Shown: positions 25,862-33,569 of the stretch, piece after piece
Numbering within the stretch: the stretch's first letter is position 1
How the letters are laid out: the number at the start of each line of letters is the position of its first letter
Source: Deltaproteobacteria bacterium
GTDB taxonomy: Bacteria > Myxococcota > JACRCW01 > JAFGSX01
DNA: 33,569 bases
Assembly: GCA_016934455.1 (NCBI GenBank)
Contig: JAFGSX010000275.1
Span: 1-33,569 of the forward strand
Direction: 5' to 3'
Translations under genes and position numbers: made by a program
The notes under the pieces: generated by a model
The model's input: only the letters and a program-made list of their open reading frames with translations
What the model was told of the DNA's origin: nothing
Database searches by the model: none

Positions 25862-27769
25862 TCAGCGCGCGCGCCTGAGAAACGCCGCCAGCTTCTTGCC
25901 GACGGGGGAGTCGGCGGAGACCAGGCACGAGGCCTTCTGGGCGATAGCGCGGGCACGCTCGGGATCGCTGGCGAGCATCTTTTGCGCCTGCTCGAGCCGG
26001 GCGGTCGCGTCGGCGGCCAGACGATCGAGCTGTTGCTGGTGCTTGGGGTCGCCCGAGTTGAGCCGGCGGGCGCGCTCGAAGTGCGGTCGCGCCGCGCAGC
26101 CGTCGCCCCGGCCGAGCAACTGGACTCCGATCAGGTAGGTTAGGTCGGCGGTCAGCTCCGCGATCGTCTGGCGGTACAGGCTGCCGCCGGGCGCGAGCGT
26201 GCGGTCGAGCCGGTCAGCTTCGTTCAGCAGCGCCAGTCCATGCTGCGCCTGCTTGTCGCGATGCGCGACCTGCGCCCTGGCGTAGGTCCGGCCAAAGGTC
26301 TCGATCTGTCGCGACATCCGACGGGCGGCGGCACCGACGCCAGCCCGGTTAAACAGGTCGTGCAGCAGCTTCTGCGCGGCAGCGCTGTCGCCGCGCGCAT
26401 AGGCGCGGGACGCCGGTTGCAGCGCGGTCGCGATCGCCTGCCGCTGCTGCTGATCCTGATGCCGGTCCCGCTGGTCGAGCAGGGAGACCATCTCGGCGCG
26501 CAGCGCGCCCGCCTCCTCGTCCTCGGGATAGCGCTGTTCGTGGGAGTCCAGCAGCTTGCCGGCGGCCTCGCACTTCCCCTCGTCGAGCAGGCGGCGGACC
26601 GAGTCGAGGCTGGCGTTGCGCAGCTCCTCCTGCGCCACGCGGATCGCCTCGCTGGCGCGTTTTTTCGCCGGCGTTTCGTTCTGGATCTTGGCCGCCAGCG
26701 CGCGCGCGCGATCGAGATCGCCCTGGGCGATCGCCCGTTCGACCTGGCCGGCGATCTCGAGCTGGTCGAGCTGGCGCTGTGCGGCGTCCCGCAGTTGCTG
26801 CGCCTCGACATCGTGGGGGCGCGCTTCGAGAAAGGCCTGGACCGCGACCAGCACGTCCTGGTAGCGCTGTGCCTTCATGTCCTCGTGCGCCTTGACCAGC
26901 AGATCGGCGAGCACCGGGTCGAGCCGGAGCCGCACCTTGCCGACGGTGTTCATGTAATAGAGCGCGCCCCCCGCTGCCAGCGCGCCGGCCAGCACCAGCA
27001 CCACCAGCGCGAACGCCAGGATCGCCAGCGGCCGGTGTCGCGGCCGTCGCCGCGGCCGGGGTAGCTGCTCGGTCAGCCCGGCCAGGGTCTTGCTGGCCTC
27101 GGCGCCGGGCTCGGCCGGGCGTTCGGCCGGCGACGGCCCCTCGCTGATCAGGAATCTCAGGATCGTCTCGCCGCACTCGATCTCGTCGCCGTGCTTGAGC
27201 AGGGCGCGCCGCGTGGGACGGCCGTTGACCAGGGTGCCGCCCTCGCTCCCCAGGTCGACCACCTCGTAGTGACCCGCGGCGTGCCGGATGGCGCAGTGCT
27301 CGCGCGACACGGTCTCGTCGCGCAGCACCAGATCGGCGCGCTCGGAGCGGCCGATGATCATCTCGTTGTAGATCAGATCCTGACCCGTGCCCTTGTCCTT
27401 GCCTATCAGCACGGTCAACCGGGCGCCCTCGGACACCCGCTGCCGCGGCTGCTCGGCGCAGCGCGTCTCCTCCAGCTCGCGCGCGCTGACGCGCTCGGAC
27501 TCGGCCGCGATCGAGCTCAGCGCCGGGTGCTCGCCGGTGGGGACCTGGGAGAGATCGGACTCGGCCACGAGCCTCTCGTCGTCCGCGGGCCCGCCCTCGA
27601 GCCTGCCCTCGAGCCTGCCCTCAAGCCCGCCCTTGAGCCCGCTCTCGGTTCCGAGCCACTCGCCGTCGATCTGGAGCTGGTCGGTGGTCTCGCCGACCGG
27701 GCTGCCCAGCACCGAGTCGCCCTCGCGTTCGCGGCGGCGGTCGGCAGCACGGCGTCCCCTGTCGGCCAT
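25862..27769 (-). CDS. Membrane-anchored FHA protein with helical repeats
   Basis: A 635-residue protein. The first 110 residues are charged and include a short Gly/Leu/Glu repeat. Residues 117-208 form an FHA domain: NEMIIGRSERADLVLRD, ETVSREHCAI, GSEGGTLVNGRPT. A Pro/Arg segment leads to a single membrane helix, LAILAFALVVLVLAGALAAG, near residue 250. The remaining 360 residues are all helical, in paired-helix units resembling tetratricopeptide repeats (RYQDVLVAVQAFLEARPHDV, AARPHFERARRLNSGDPKHQ), on the far side of the membrane. FHA inside and repeats outside would let it link phosphothreonine signalling to periplasmic proteins. ATG 27769 has GGGAG ten bases upstream; ATG 27832 is possible. 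The kinase at 14012 is a candidate partner by function only. Confidence 0.86.
   Translation of the reverse strand: MADRGRRAADRRREREGDSVLGSPVGETTDQLQIDGEWLGTESGLKGGLEGRLEGRLEGGPADDERLVAESDLSQVPTGEHPALSSIAAESERVSARELEETRCAEQPRQRVSEGARLTVLIGKDKGTGQDLIYNEMIIGRSERADLVLRDETVSREHCAIRHAAGHYEVVDLGSEGGTLVNGRPTRRALLKHGDEIECGETILRFLISEGPSPAERPAEPGAEASKTLAGLTEQLPRPRRRPRHRPLAILAFALVVLVLAGALAAGGALYYMNTVGKVRLRLDPVLADLLVKAHEDMKAQRYQDVLVAVQAFLEARPHDVEAQQLRDAAQRQLDQLEIAGQVERAIAQGDLDRARALAAKIQNETPAKKRASEAIRVAQEELRNASLDSVRRLLDEGKCEAAGKLLDSHEQRYPEDEEAGALRAEMVSLLDQRDRHQDQQQRQAIATALQPASRAYARGDSAAAQKLLHDLFNRAGVGAAARRMSRQIETFGRTYARAQVAHRDKQAQHGLALLNEADRLDRTLAPGGSLYRQTIAELTADLTYLIGVQLLGRGDGCAARPHFERARRLNSGDPKHQQQLDRLAADATARLEQAQKMLASDPERARAIAQKASCLVSADSPVGKKLAAFLRRAR
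27594..27641. repeat. Four-copy 12-base tandem repeat inside the FHA gene
   Basis: CCCTCGAGCCTG twice, then CCCTCAAGCCCG and CCCTTGAGCCCG. The repeats encode the (G/R)L(E/K)G units near residue 45-60 of the FHA protein. Copy number could vary between strains. Confidence 0.85.
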
Positions 27770-27843
27770 GTGGTCCGTTCTCCCGGGCACCCCCGCAAAA
27801 CCCCCGCCGGGGTGCGATCTGACAGATTTCATTGTATCGCGCC

Positions 27844-27881
27844 CGGCCGGCAATCGCGCGTTTTACGCTGGCCGTTTTTTT
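27844..27881 (+). terminator. Hairpin plus T run in the leader before the small zinc-ribbon gene
   Basis: CGGCCGGC, a 15-base loop, GCTGGCCG (eight pairs with one G-U), then seven T. It reads as an intrinsic terminator on the plus strand, but no plus-strand gene precedes it; it lies 59 bases before ATG 27940. It could be a leader attenuator or the end of a small RNA. Confidence 0.5.
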
Positions 27882-27939
27882 GGCGCTGGCGAGGACCGGT
27901 CGTACCATGGGCCGTGGCGAGATGCGTGGAGGCCGGACG

Positions 27940-28179
27940 ATGTTTCGCACCGGGCTGCGCCTGTACATCGAGGCGGCGTTCGCCGCGCGCCGCAATCCCG
28001 GCCTGCTGTGCCAGCTCGAACGAGCGCAGGCGCACGGCTGGGATCGCTGCCCGCGCTGTGGCATGCGGCTCGGTCTCGAGGGTTACCGCCGCACCGAGAC
28101 GCGCTTCATGCACCAGGAGATCCTGGTCTGCACGCGCTGCGGCGCGCGCCACGTCCTCGTGTGCGAGTGCATCCATTGA
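27940..28179 (+). CDS. Small zinc-ribbon protein
   Basis: A 79-residue protein starting at ATG 27940, seven bases after a perfect GGAGG; the longer track ORFs start upstream of this site and are not needed. The second half has two knuckles, CPRCGMRL and CTRCGARH, plus CEC near the end, which can hold one or two zinc ions. The first half is an amphipathic helix rich in Arg and Leu (RLYIEAAFAARRNPGLLCQL). It has no signal peptide. Function is unknown; small zinc ribbons of this kind often bind nucleic acid or act as adaptors. The tRNA-Leu follows on the same strand with its own promoter. Confidence 0.75.
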   Translation: MFRTGLRLYIEAAFAARRNPGLLCQLERAQAHGWDRCPRCGMRLGLEGYRRTETRFMHQEILVCTRCGARHVLVCECIH

Positions 28180-28223
28180 GATGTCGACGCCGGAGCAGGG
28201 GTCGTCGGCAAATCAAACAGCGG

Positions 28224-28251
28224 TTGACATGGTGCGCCACGCTGCTTAAAT
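28224..28251 (+). promoter_or_regulatory. Promoter of the tRNA-Leu gene
   Basis: A perfect TTGACA, 16 bases, TTAAAT (four of six). It lies 50 bases before the tRNA 5' end. Good match and location. Confidence 0.7.
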
Positions 28252-28301
28252 CACCCGCAATCGAGGGTGCCGGGCCGTCTGCTCCGGCCGCTCGACGCTG
28301 C

Positions 28302-28387
28302 GCCTCGGTGGCGGAACTGGTAGACGCGCACGGTTCAGGTCCGTGTTGGTAACACCAGTGGAGGTTCGACTCCTCTCCGAGGCACCA
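28302..28387 (+). tRNA. tRNA-Leu, anticodon CAG
   Basis: An 86-base tRNA with acceptor stem GCCTCGG / CCGAGGC, anticodon stem CACGG / CCGTG enclosing TTCAGGT (anticodon CAG, reads CTG), a long variable arm (TTGGTAACACCAGT) as expected for class II tRNA-Leu, and T arm GGAGG TTCGACT CCTCT. The 3' CCA is encoded. CTG is the main Leu codon in this GC-rich DNA, so this should be a heavily used tRNA. Confidence 0.97.
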
Positions 28388-28388
28388 G

Positions 28389-28417
28389 GCCCCGGTCCCT
28401 GACCGGGGCTTTTTTTT
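28389..28417 (+). terminator. Intrinsic terminator of the tRNA-Leu gene
   Basis: GCCCCGGTC-cct-GACCGGGGC is a perfect 9-base stem with a 3-base loop, followed by eight T. It starts one base after the tRNA CCA. Confidence 0.95.
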
Positions 28418-28479
28418 GTGCGCTCATCCCGGGGCACCAGATCGCTGTCCCGAAAATGGGAATTTTGGCCACCGGCAGT

Positions 28480-28485
28480 TATAAT
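28480..28485 (+). promoter_or_regulatory. -10 element before the FHA/coiled-coil gene
   Basis: A perfect TATAAT, 29 bases before ATG 28515. The best -35 at 17-base spacing is TGGGAA (three of six), so the promoter is likely but activator-dependent or weak. Confidence 0.5.
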
Positions 28486-28514
28486 GCACCTGATTTCGGC
28501 CGGGAGCGAAGGGG

Positions 28515-29681
28515 ATGGCCAGGGAAAGCGCGAACGACAGCGGCGAGCGAGCGGAGGCGCAAGAGTCGGTGGCGATGTCGCCCGCCGCGGGCTCGGCCTA
28601 CGCCGAGGAAGATGATCCGAGCTTCGCCGAGCTCAAGATCGATGCGGAGCTGATCGCGCAGATCGACGAGATCGTCGGTCGCCGCGACCGCCTGTGGCAG
28701 CTCATCCGAAACACCGAGGAGAAACGGGCTCAGGTCAAGACCGACATCTACACCCGGGTGCTGGCGGATTATCACAAGCAGGTCGCAGCCGTCGACGAAG
28801 AGTACGAGCCGGTGAGCCACCTGATCTGCCAGGCGCTGGCGGTGGTCGCCGAGCACGAGAGGTCGCTGCGTGAGGATCTGGAGCACGTCAACGACGCGAT
28901 CGTCGAGATGCGCTTTCGCTGCGAGGTGGGCGAGTTCTCGGAGGAGGATCTGTTCCCGATGGAGGCCGAGAACCTGCGTCAGCTCAAGGAGCTGAGCGCG
29001 CGGCTGCAGGTGATCGACGCCACCTACGCCCGGTGCCGCGAGTACCTGCGCGAAGAAGATTTCTGCCAGGTGACCGGCATCGGTGGTTCGACCGGCGCTG
29101 CCACCGAGGACGAACGGATACCGGCGGACGAGCCGGCCGCCGGGGTCGCCGACGAGGATCTCGATGTCGAGACCGCGGACGTCGGCGGCGTGGTCGATCG
29201 GTACCACGCGGAGGGCGATTTCGAGGCGGCGGTCTTCACGGGCGAGGCGCCCAGATTCAAGTCAGAGGCGCAGCGCGTCGACAGCGATGCGGTGGAGACC
29301 CAGTACGAGCCGCGGCCCGCCATGCGGCGACCGGCGGACGAGAGCGTCGCCCAGCGCGAGCGCGCCGGCGTCAAGAGGCCGCATTGCTTCATCGTGGTCA
29401 AGAACGAGCAGGGAGGCGACGAGGCCTATCTGCTGGGCGACGAGCCGTTTGCCATCGGTCGTCACCCCAAGAACAACCTGGTGCTCAACGACCGGGGCAT
29501 CTCGCGCCGGCACGCGCGGATACTGCCCGAGAACGGCGGCCGCTACTCGATCCAGGATCTGTCCAGCGGCAACGGCGTCTTCGTCAACGGGGTGAGGCTG
29601 CAGGAGAAGGTCGAGCTCAACAACGGTGACCACATCGTCATGGGCGCATGCCAGATGAGCTACGTCGAGAAGACCGAGTAG
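28515..29681 (+). CDS. Coiled-coil protein with C-terminal FHA domain
   Basis: A 388-residue cytosolic protein. Residues 40-180 are a charged helical, probably coiled-coil region (ELIAQIDEIVGRRDRLWQLI, VVAEHERSLREDLEHVNDAI). Residues 185-285 are acidic and flexible. Residues 292-385 form an FHA domain with AIGRHPKNNLVL, GISRRHARI and SSGNGVFVNGVRL, so it can bind phosphothreonine. It probably dimerises through the coiled coil and binds a phosphorylated partner. ATG 28515 follows GGGAGCGAAGGGG. It is followed by xseA five bases after the stop, so expression with the exonuclease operon is possible. No DNA-repair motif is visible in it. Confidence 0.86.
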   Translation: MARESANDSGERAEAQESVAMSPAAGSAYAEEDDPSFAELKIDAELIAQIDEIVGRRDRLWQLIRNTEEKRAQVKTDIYTRVLADYHKQVAAVDEEYEPVSHLICQALAVVAEHERSLREDLEHVNDAIVEMRFRCEVGEFSEEDLFPMEAENLRQLKELSARLQVIDATYARCREYLREEDFCQVTGIGGSTGAATEDERIPADEPAAGVADEDLDVETADVGGVVDRYHAEGDFEAAVFTGEAPRFKSEAQRVDSDAVETQYEPRPAMRRPADESVAQRERAGVKRPHCFIVVKNEQGGDEAYLLGDEPFAIGRHPKNNLVLNDRGISRRHARILPENGGRYSIQDLSSGNGVFVNGVRLQEKVELNNGDHIVMGACQMSYVEKTE

Positions 29682-29686
29682 TCGCC

Positions 29687-31150
29687 GTGCCCCGGCGCTT
29701 CGTCTACGAGCTGTTCGAGCGCGGCGCCGCCGCGGCAGCGCCGTCGCTGGCTCCGGCTGGCGACCGGCCGGCGAGGCCCGAGCGCGCGACCGCACCGCTG
29801 ACCGTGAGCCAGGCGGTGCGCGCGATCAGGCTCCACCTCGAGCAAGCGTTTGGCGATCTGCTGATCGAAGGCGAGGTCTCCAGCCTGTCGCGGCCGGGCT
29901 CGGGCCACTGGTACTTCACGCTCAAGGACGATCGCGCGCAGCTTCCGGCAGTCATGTTCGCCGGCGACAACCGGCGGGTCGCCTTTGCGCTCGAGGAGGG
30001 GCTGGCGGTGCTGGCGCGCGGTCGCGTCACCTACTACGAGGGCGGGGGGCGCGCGCAGCTCGTCGTGGTCAGGCTGGAGCCAGCCGGGGTCGGCGCGCGC
30101 GCGCTGGCGCGGCGCCAACTGGCCGAGAGGCTAGCCCGGGAGGGCCTGTTCGACGAGACGCGGCGGCGGCGGCTGCCGCGGCTGCCGCGCTGCCTGGGCG
30201 TCGTCACCAGCCCGACCGGAGCGGCCTGGCGCGACATCGTCAAGGTGGCGCACCGCCGCTTCGCGGAGCTGCCGATCGTGCTGGCACCGACCCGGGTCCA
30301 GGGCGAGGGCGCCGACGCCGAGATCGCGCAGGCACTGCGCCGGCTCGACGAGAGCGGTCTCTGCGACGCGATCATCCTCGGCCGCGGCGGCGGCTCGACC
30401 GAGGATCTGGAGCCGTTCTCGAGCGAGGTGGTGGTGCGCGCCGTGGCCGCCTGCGCCACGCCGGTGATCAGCGCGGTCGGCCACGAGATAGACGTCGCCC
30501 TGTGCGATCTGGCCGCCGATGCGCGCGCCGCGACACCGAGCGCGGCGGCCGAGCTGGCGGTGCCCGAGCGGGCGGCGATCGCGGGGGCGCTGCGGCAGCC
30601 GCTGCAGCGCGCCGCCTGGCTGCTGCGGCGGCACCTGGCGCGGGAGCGGCTGCGGGTCACCGCCAGCGGCAAGGCCCTGGCCGATCCGCGCCTGCTGTTG
30701 CTGGTCAAGCGCCAGGATCTCGATCGCCGGTCGACACGGCTGCAGCGGTTGCTGGCAGAGCGCCTCGGTGGTGCGCGGCGGCGAGCGGATCGCCTGGCCG
30801 AGCGGCTGCGGCGCGCGGCGCCCGCGGCGCAGATCGCCGGGGCCCGGCTGGCTATCGATCGGTTGTCGCTGCGGCAGCGGGCGGCCAGCGGTCGGCTGCT
30901 GCGCGAGGCGCGCGGCCGGCTGCAGGCCACCGCGGCGGCCCTGGACGCGCTGTCGCCGCTGGCGGTGCTCGGCCGCGGATATGCGATCTGCACCCGCGGC
31001 GGGCATGTGATAAAAGATGCGCAGGCGCTGCGCGTTGACGACGATATCGGCGTGCGCCTGGCAAGAGGTGCCGTGCAGGCGGTCGTGCGCGGGTTGGCGA
31101 CAGACGACGGACGGGCCGCACCGGGGAGCGAAGGGAGAGAGCCGGCGTGA
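29687..31150 (+). CDS. xseA: Exodeoxyribonuclease VII large subunit
   Basis: A 487-residue catalytic subunit of exonuclease VII, which degrades single-stranded DNA from both ends in mismatch and damage repair. The OB-fold at the N-terminus (LTVSQAVRAIRLHLEQAFGD, LIEGEVSSLSRPGSGHWYFT) is followed by the catalytic core GRGGGSTEDLEPF and ISAVGHEIDVALCDLAADAR...TPSAAAELA, a long helical segment that carries XseB, and the C-terminal LSPLAVLGRGYAI. GTG 29687 is the likely start; ATG 29648 would overlap the FHA gene. The chain is a little longer than the usual 400-460 residues because of an Ala/Pro-rich N-terminus. It overlaps xseB by four bases (GTGA). Confidence 0.96.
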   Translation: MPRRFVYELFERGAAAAAPSLAPAGDRPARPERATAPLTVSQAVRAIRLHLEQAFGDLLIEGEVSSLSRPGSGHWYFTLKDDRAQLPAVMFAGDNRRVAFALEEGLAVLARGRVTYYEGGGRAQLVVVRLEPAGVGARALARRQLAERLAREGLFDETRRRRLPRLPRCLGVVTSPTGAAWRDIVKVAHRRFAELPIVLAPTRVQGEGADAEIAQALRRLDESGLCDAIILGRGGGSTEDLEPFSSEVVVRAVAACATPVISAVGHEIDVALCDLAADARAATPSAAAELAVPERAAIAGALRQPLQRAAWLLRRHLARERLRVTASGKALADPRLLLLVKRQDLDRRSTRLQRLLAERLGGARRRADRLAERLRRAAPAAQIAGARLAIDRLSLRQRAASGRLLREARGRLQATAAALDALSPLAVLGRGYAICTRGGHVIKDAQALRVDDDIGVRLARGAVQAVVRGLATDDGRAAPGSEGREPA

Positions 31151-31425
31151 AGCAGATGCGTAAAGCGCGGCGCTGGCCACCGCTGGAGGCGAATGCTCCG
31201 TTCGAGCAGGTGGCCGAGCGGCTCGAGGAGATCGTGGCTGTGCTCGAGGCGGGCGATCTGCCGCTCGAGAGGTCGCTGCAGGCGTTTGAGGAGGGCGTCG
31301 CGCTGGCGCGGCGCGCCCAGCAGAGCCTGGACGCCATGGAGCGACGGATCGAAGTCCTGACGCGCGAGGGCGACCTCAAACCCCTGCCCCAGGAGAGCGT
31401 CGATGACGCCGTCGAAGACGAGTGA
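31147..31425 (+). CDS. xseB: Exodeoxyribonuclease VII small subunit
   Basis: A 92-residue protein starting at GTG 31147 and overlapping xseA. It has the conserved family pattern FEQVAERLEEIVAVLEAGDL, LPLERSLQAFEEGVALARRA, with small helices that pack on the XseA arm and control its activity. The length is slightly above the usual 70-85 residues, due to a basic N-terminal extension. It overlaps ispA by 23 bases, so the three genes are translationally coupled. Confidence 0.95.
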   Translation: MKQMRKARRWPPLEANAPFEQVAERLEEIVAVLEAGDLPLERSLQAFEEGVALARRAQQSLDAMERRIEVLTREGDLKPLPQESVDDAVEDE

Positions 31426-32326
31426 GGGCGCGGCGGCGACGGTGGAGTATCTCGAAGCGCTGCGTCTCGAAGTCAACCAGCGCCTGTCCGCCTCGCTCGA
31501 AGGGCTGCGCGATCGCCGGTCGCTGGGCGCGATACGGCCTCCGGCCCGGTTGCTGGAGGCGATGCGCTATAGCCTCTTGGCCGGCGGCAAGCGGCTGCGA
31601 CCGGTGCTGGTGCTGGTGGCCTGCGAGGCCACCGGCGGCCGACGCGAAGACGCCTGGCCGGCGGCGCTGGCCATCGAATACCTGCACACCTATTCCCTGA
31701 TCCACGACGATCTCCCGGCCATGGACGACGACGATCTGCGGCGCGGCCGGCCGACCCTGCACCGGGCCTTCGACGAGGCCACCGCCATCCTGGCCGGGGA
31801 CGCGCTGTTGACCGAGGCATTCGGCCTGCTCGCGCGCGCACGCCGTCAACCGGCGCGGCTGGTCATCGAGCTGGCGCAGGCGGCTGGCAGTTGCGGCATG
31901 GTCGGCGGCCAGCAGCTCGACATCGAGGCCGAGCACAGACCGCGAGCCGAGATCCAGCTCGAGACGATCCATCGCGCCAAGACCGCCCGCCTGTTCGTGG
32001 CGGCGGCGGCCATGGGTGGCCTGGCCGCCGGAGCGCCGCAGCGGCAGATCGCGCTGCTGCGCCGCTACGGAGCGGTGGTCGGCCACGCCTTCCAGGTGGC
32101 AGACGACCTGATCGACGTCGTCGGCGACGCGGCGGCGACCGGCAAGGGGCTTGGCCGCGACGCGGCGCGCGGAAAGTACACCTACGTCGTGCGCGACGGC
32201 ATCGACGCCACCCGCTGCGAGGCGCGGCGGCTCGGGCAGCGCGCCAGGGAGCTGGCGGAGGCGCTCGGCGAGCGCGCGGCGCCGCTGGTGACGATCGCGG
32301 AGCGGGCGGTCGAGCGCGTCGCCTGA
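31403..32326 (+). CDS. ispA: Polyprenyl diphosphate synthase (farnesyl/geranylgeranyl type)
   Basis: A 307-residue trans-prenyltransferase that extends dimethylallyl diphosphate with isopentenyl units to a short-chain product such as farnesyl diphosphate. The two Asp-rich motifs are present: DDLPAMDDDDLRRG near residue 107 and DDLIDVVGD near residue 235, with LLAGGKRLRP upstream and GKYTYV downstream. The xseA-xseB-ispA order is common in proteobacteria, where dxs often follows; here dxs is missing and an unrelated lipoprotein gene follows. The chain length product cannot be fixed from the sequence alone. ATG 31403 lies inside xseB. There is a 110-base gap to the next gene. Confidence 0.93.
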   Translation: MTPSKTSEGAAATVEYLEALRLEVNQRLSASLEGLRDRRSLGAIRPPARLLEAMRYSLLAGGKRLRPVLVLVACEATGGRREDAWPAALAIEYLHTYSLIHDDLPAMDDDDLRRGRPTLHRAFDEATAILAGDALLTEAFGLLARARRQPARLVIELAQAAGSCGMVGGQQLDIEAEHRPRAEIQLETIHRAKTARLFVAAAAMGGLAAGAPQRQIALLRRYGAVVGHAFQVADDLIDVVGDAAATGKGLGRDAARGKYTYVVRDGIDATRCEARRLGQRARELAEALGERAAPLVTIAERAVERVA

Positions 32327-32436
32327 CCGTCAATTCGCATAACCATGGCCGCTGTGGCAGACTTGGGCATATGAGGAGGAAGCGCGCAGGCGGCATTGGC
32401 ATTGGCGCGGGTCGCGGAGGCGCGCGGGAGCGAGAC

Positions 32437-33569
32437 ATGACTCGATGGACGATGGCGTGTACGGCGACGGCCCTGATCGTCTGGGGAGCGGGTTGCCCGC
32501 CGGCGGGCGAGTGCCAGACCAATGCGGACTGCCCGGCCGGGCAGATCTGCGCCACCGGCAACGTGTGCAGGGATGCGACCGATCCGATACCGGGCCGCGA
32601 CAGCGGACCGCGCGACGCAGCGCTCGCCGACCATGCGCTCGCCGACCAACCGCTCGAGGACACCCAGGGTCAGGATCTGAGCGCGCGCGACAGCGCGACC
32701 GGCGTCGACAGCGGCTCCTCCGACAGCGGCTCCTCCGACGGCGGCAACCCGCAGCAGGTGACGGTCTTCACGTCCTGCAACGGCCCGCGCGCGCTGGCTC
32801 TCAATCCGGCCCAGGACGAGCTCTACGTCGCCTGCGAGGAGGACGACACGATCAAGGTGTATCAGCCGGTGACCGGCGAGGAGCAGCGCGAGCTGACGTC
32901 GCTGCCGTCGCCCTGCGAGCCGCGCTCCCTGCACCTGCTCGAGAGCATTGCCCAGCTCTGGGTGGCGTGCGGCGACAGCAGCAGTCAGAAGGTCTACAAC
33001 ACCAACCCGCAGACCGGCGCGGCCAACGAGGCCGGATTCGGCTACGGCGGCCTGGGCCGGAGCGCGCGCTTTGCCTCGTGCAGCGACCGCCTGGTCTGGG
33101 CCGACGCGGGCGGCGGCACCTATCACCTGCGCCAGATCGGATCGGGCACCACCTCGTCGCTGGTCGCCGACGGGACCGGGCTCAACCTGGGCAACGGTGT
33201 GGCCATGGTGGACACCGGAGCGTCCTTCTTCACCAACTACAACACCGCCAACGGCGATCTCACGCGCCGCGACCGGAACAACGGCGTGATCACGAATTTC
33301 ATAGCGCCCAGCATCAACAACCAGTTGATCGCCTATTCGCCCGCCACCGGACTGCTGATCATCTCCAGCAACTCCGCCTACTCGCGCCTAAGTGCCTGCT
33401 GCGGCGAGGCATTTGGCCCGGCGCAGAATTTTGGTCTCGGCGCCGACGTCCAGGCGCTGGTCATGCGGCCCGACGGGAACTTCGCGTTTCTCGGCCGCTA
33501 CAGCTCGACCTCGACCACCAGCACCATCGACATGATCTCGATGGATCCGGCGCAGACCTCGCCCACCGC
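32437..33569 (+). CDS. Cys-rich lipoprotein with beta-propeller-like repeats, N-terminal part (cut by window edge)
   Basis: Open to the window end (377 complete codons), so it is not in the ORF track. ATG 32437 follows GGGAGCGAGAC; an in-frame ATG at 32371 is less suitable. A signal peptide, MACTATALIVWGAGC, ends at a possible lipobox Cys. Next is a CQTNADCPAGQICATGNVC segment, a Cys-rich module common in Myxococcota surface proteins, then an Asp/Ser/Gly-rich linker (SGSSDSGSSDGG), then a repeated strand pattern (PRALALNPAQDELYVACEED, TIKVYQPVTGEE) like YVTN or NHL beta-propeller blades. It is probably displayed on the cell surface and binds something, but no ligand can be named. Stop and remaining domains lie beyond 33569. 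Confidence 0.8.
   Translation, partial: MTRWTMACTATALIVWGAGCPPAGECQTNADCPAGQICATGNVCRDATDPIPGRDSGPRDAALADHALADQPLEDTQGQDLSARDSATGVDSGSSDSGSSDGGNPQQVTVFTSCNGPRALALNPAQDELYVACEEDDTIKVYQPVTGEEQRELTSLPSPCEPRSLHLLESIAQLWVACGDSSSQKVYNTNPQTGAANEAGFGYGGLGRSARFASCSDRLVWADAGGGTYHLRQIGSGTTSSLVADGTGLNLGNGVAMVDTGASFFTNYNTANGDLTRRDRNNGVITNFIAPSINNQLIAYSPATGLLIISSNSAYSRLSACCGEAFGPAQNFGLGADVQALVMRPDGNFAFLGRYSSTSTTSTIDMISMDPAQTSPT

Noticed and set aside
32182-33126. 314-residue minus-strand ORF
   Set aside because: Antisense to ispA and the lipoprotein; no motif.

Overview
The window is high-GC, densely coded DNA that looks like a chromosomal segment of a Myxococcota-type (former Deltaproteobacteria) bacterium. 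The evidence is several FHA-domain proteins, a Ser/Thr protein kinase with a membrane anchor and extracytoplasmic tail, degenerate PilZ/J-domain and pseudo-receiver proteins, and lipoproteins with Asp/Ser/Gly-rich linkers. No insertion sequence, prophage, CRISPR array or rRNA was seen. Most of the very long ORFs in the track are antisense shadows caused by GC skew at codon position 3.

Layout. 1-276 (-) is the start of a carbamate kinase gene cut by the window edge. 361-1200 (-) is a multi-zinc-ribbon protein and 1335-1688 (+) a small lipoprotein. 1843-8593 holds a GT2 glycosyltransferase, a large PilZ-like/degenerate J-domain protein, an LD-carboxypeptidase (LdcA), a metallophosphatase-like secreted protein (the one + gene here), an SDR epimerase and an acyltransferase: envelope and lipid metabolism.

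8670-12224 (-) is the most unusual block. It has a protein whose C-terminus resembles the type III secretion inner-rod family (SctI/YscI), a FliA/WhiG-family sigma factor, a short TPR protein resembling secretion chaperones, and three small unassigned proteins, one a plausible secreted filament- or translocator-like helical protein. Two intergenic regions in this block carry the same spaced motif, GCAA-N15-nnCGATAA, which resembles a FliA/WhiG promoter. I propose that this sigma factor drives a cryptic or satellite type III secretion-like regulon. 12266-16264 (-) continues with a lipoprotein, an Ig-like membrane protein, a single-domain FHA protein and a transmembrane Ser/Thr kinase, which could be the signalling arm.

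16360-21846 (-) is a compact run, with two 4-base start/stop overlaps, of two unassigned proteins, a protein with a conserved 80-residue N-terminal domain, a pseudo-receiver coiled-coil protein, comF and serS. 22142-24143 (+) is groES-groEL. 24151-27769 (-) encodes a GT-C type membrane glycosyltransferase and a membrane-anchored FHA protein. 27940-33569 (+) has a small zinc-ribbon protein, a tRNA-Leu(CAG) with clear promoter and terminator, a coiled-coil FHA protein, xseA-xseB-ispA in overlapping order, and the N-terminal part of a lipoprotein.
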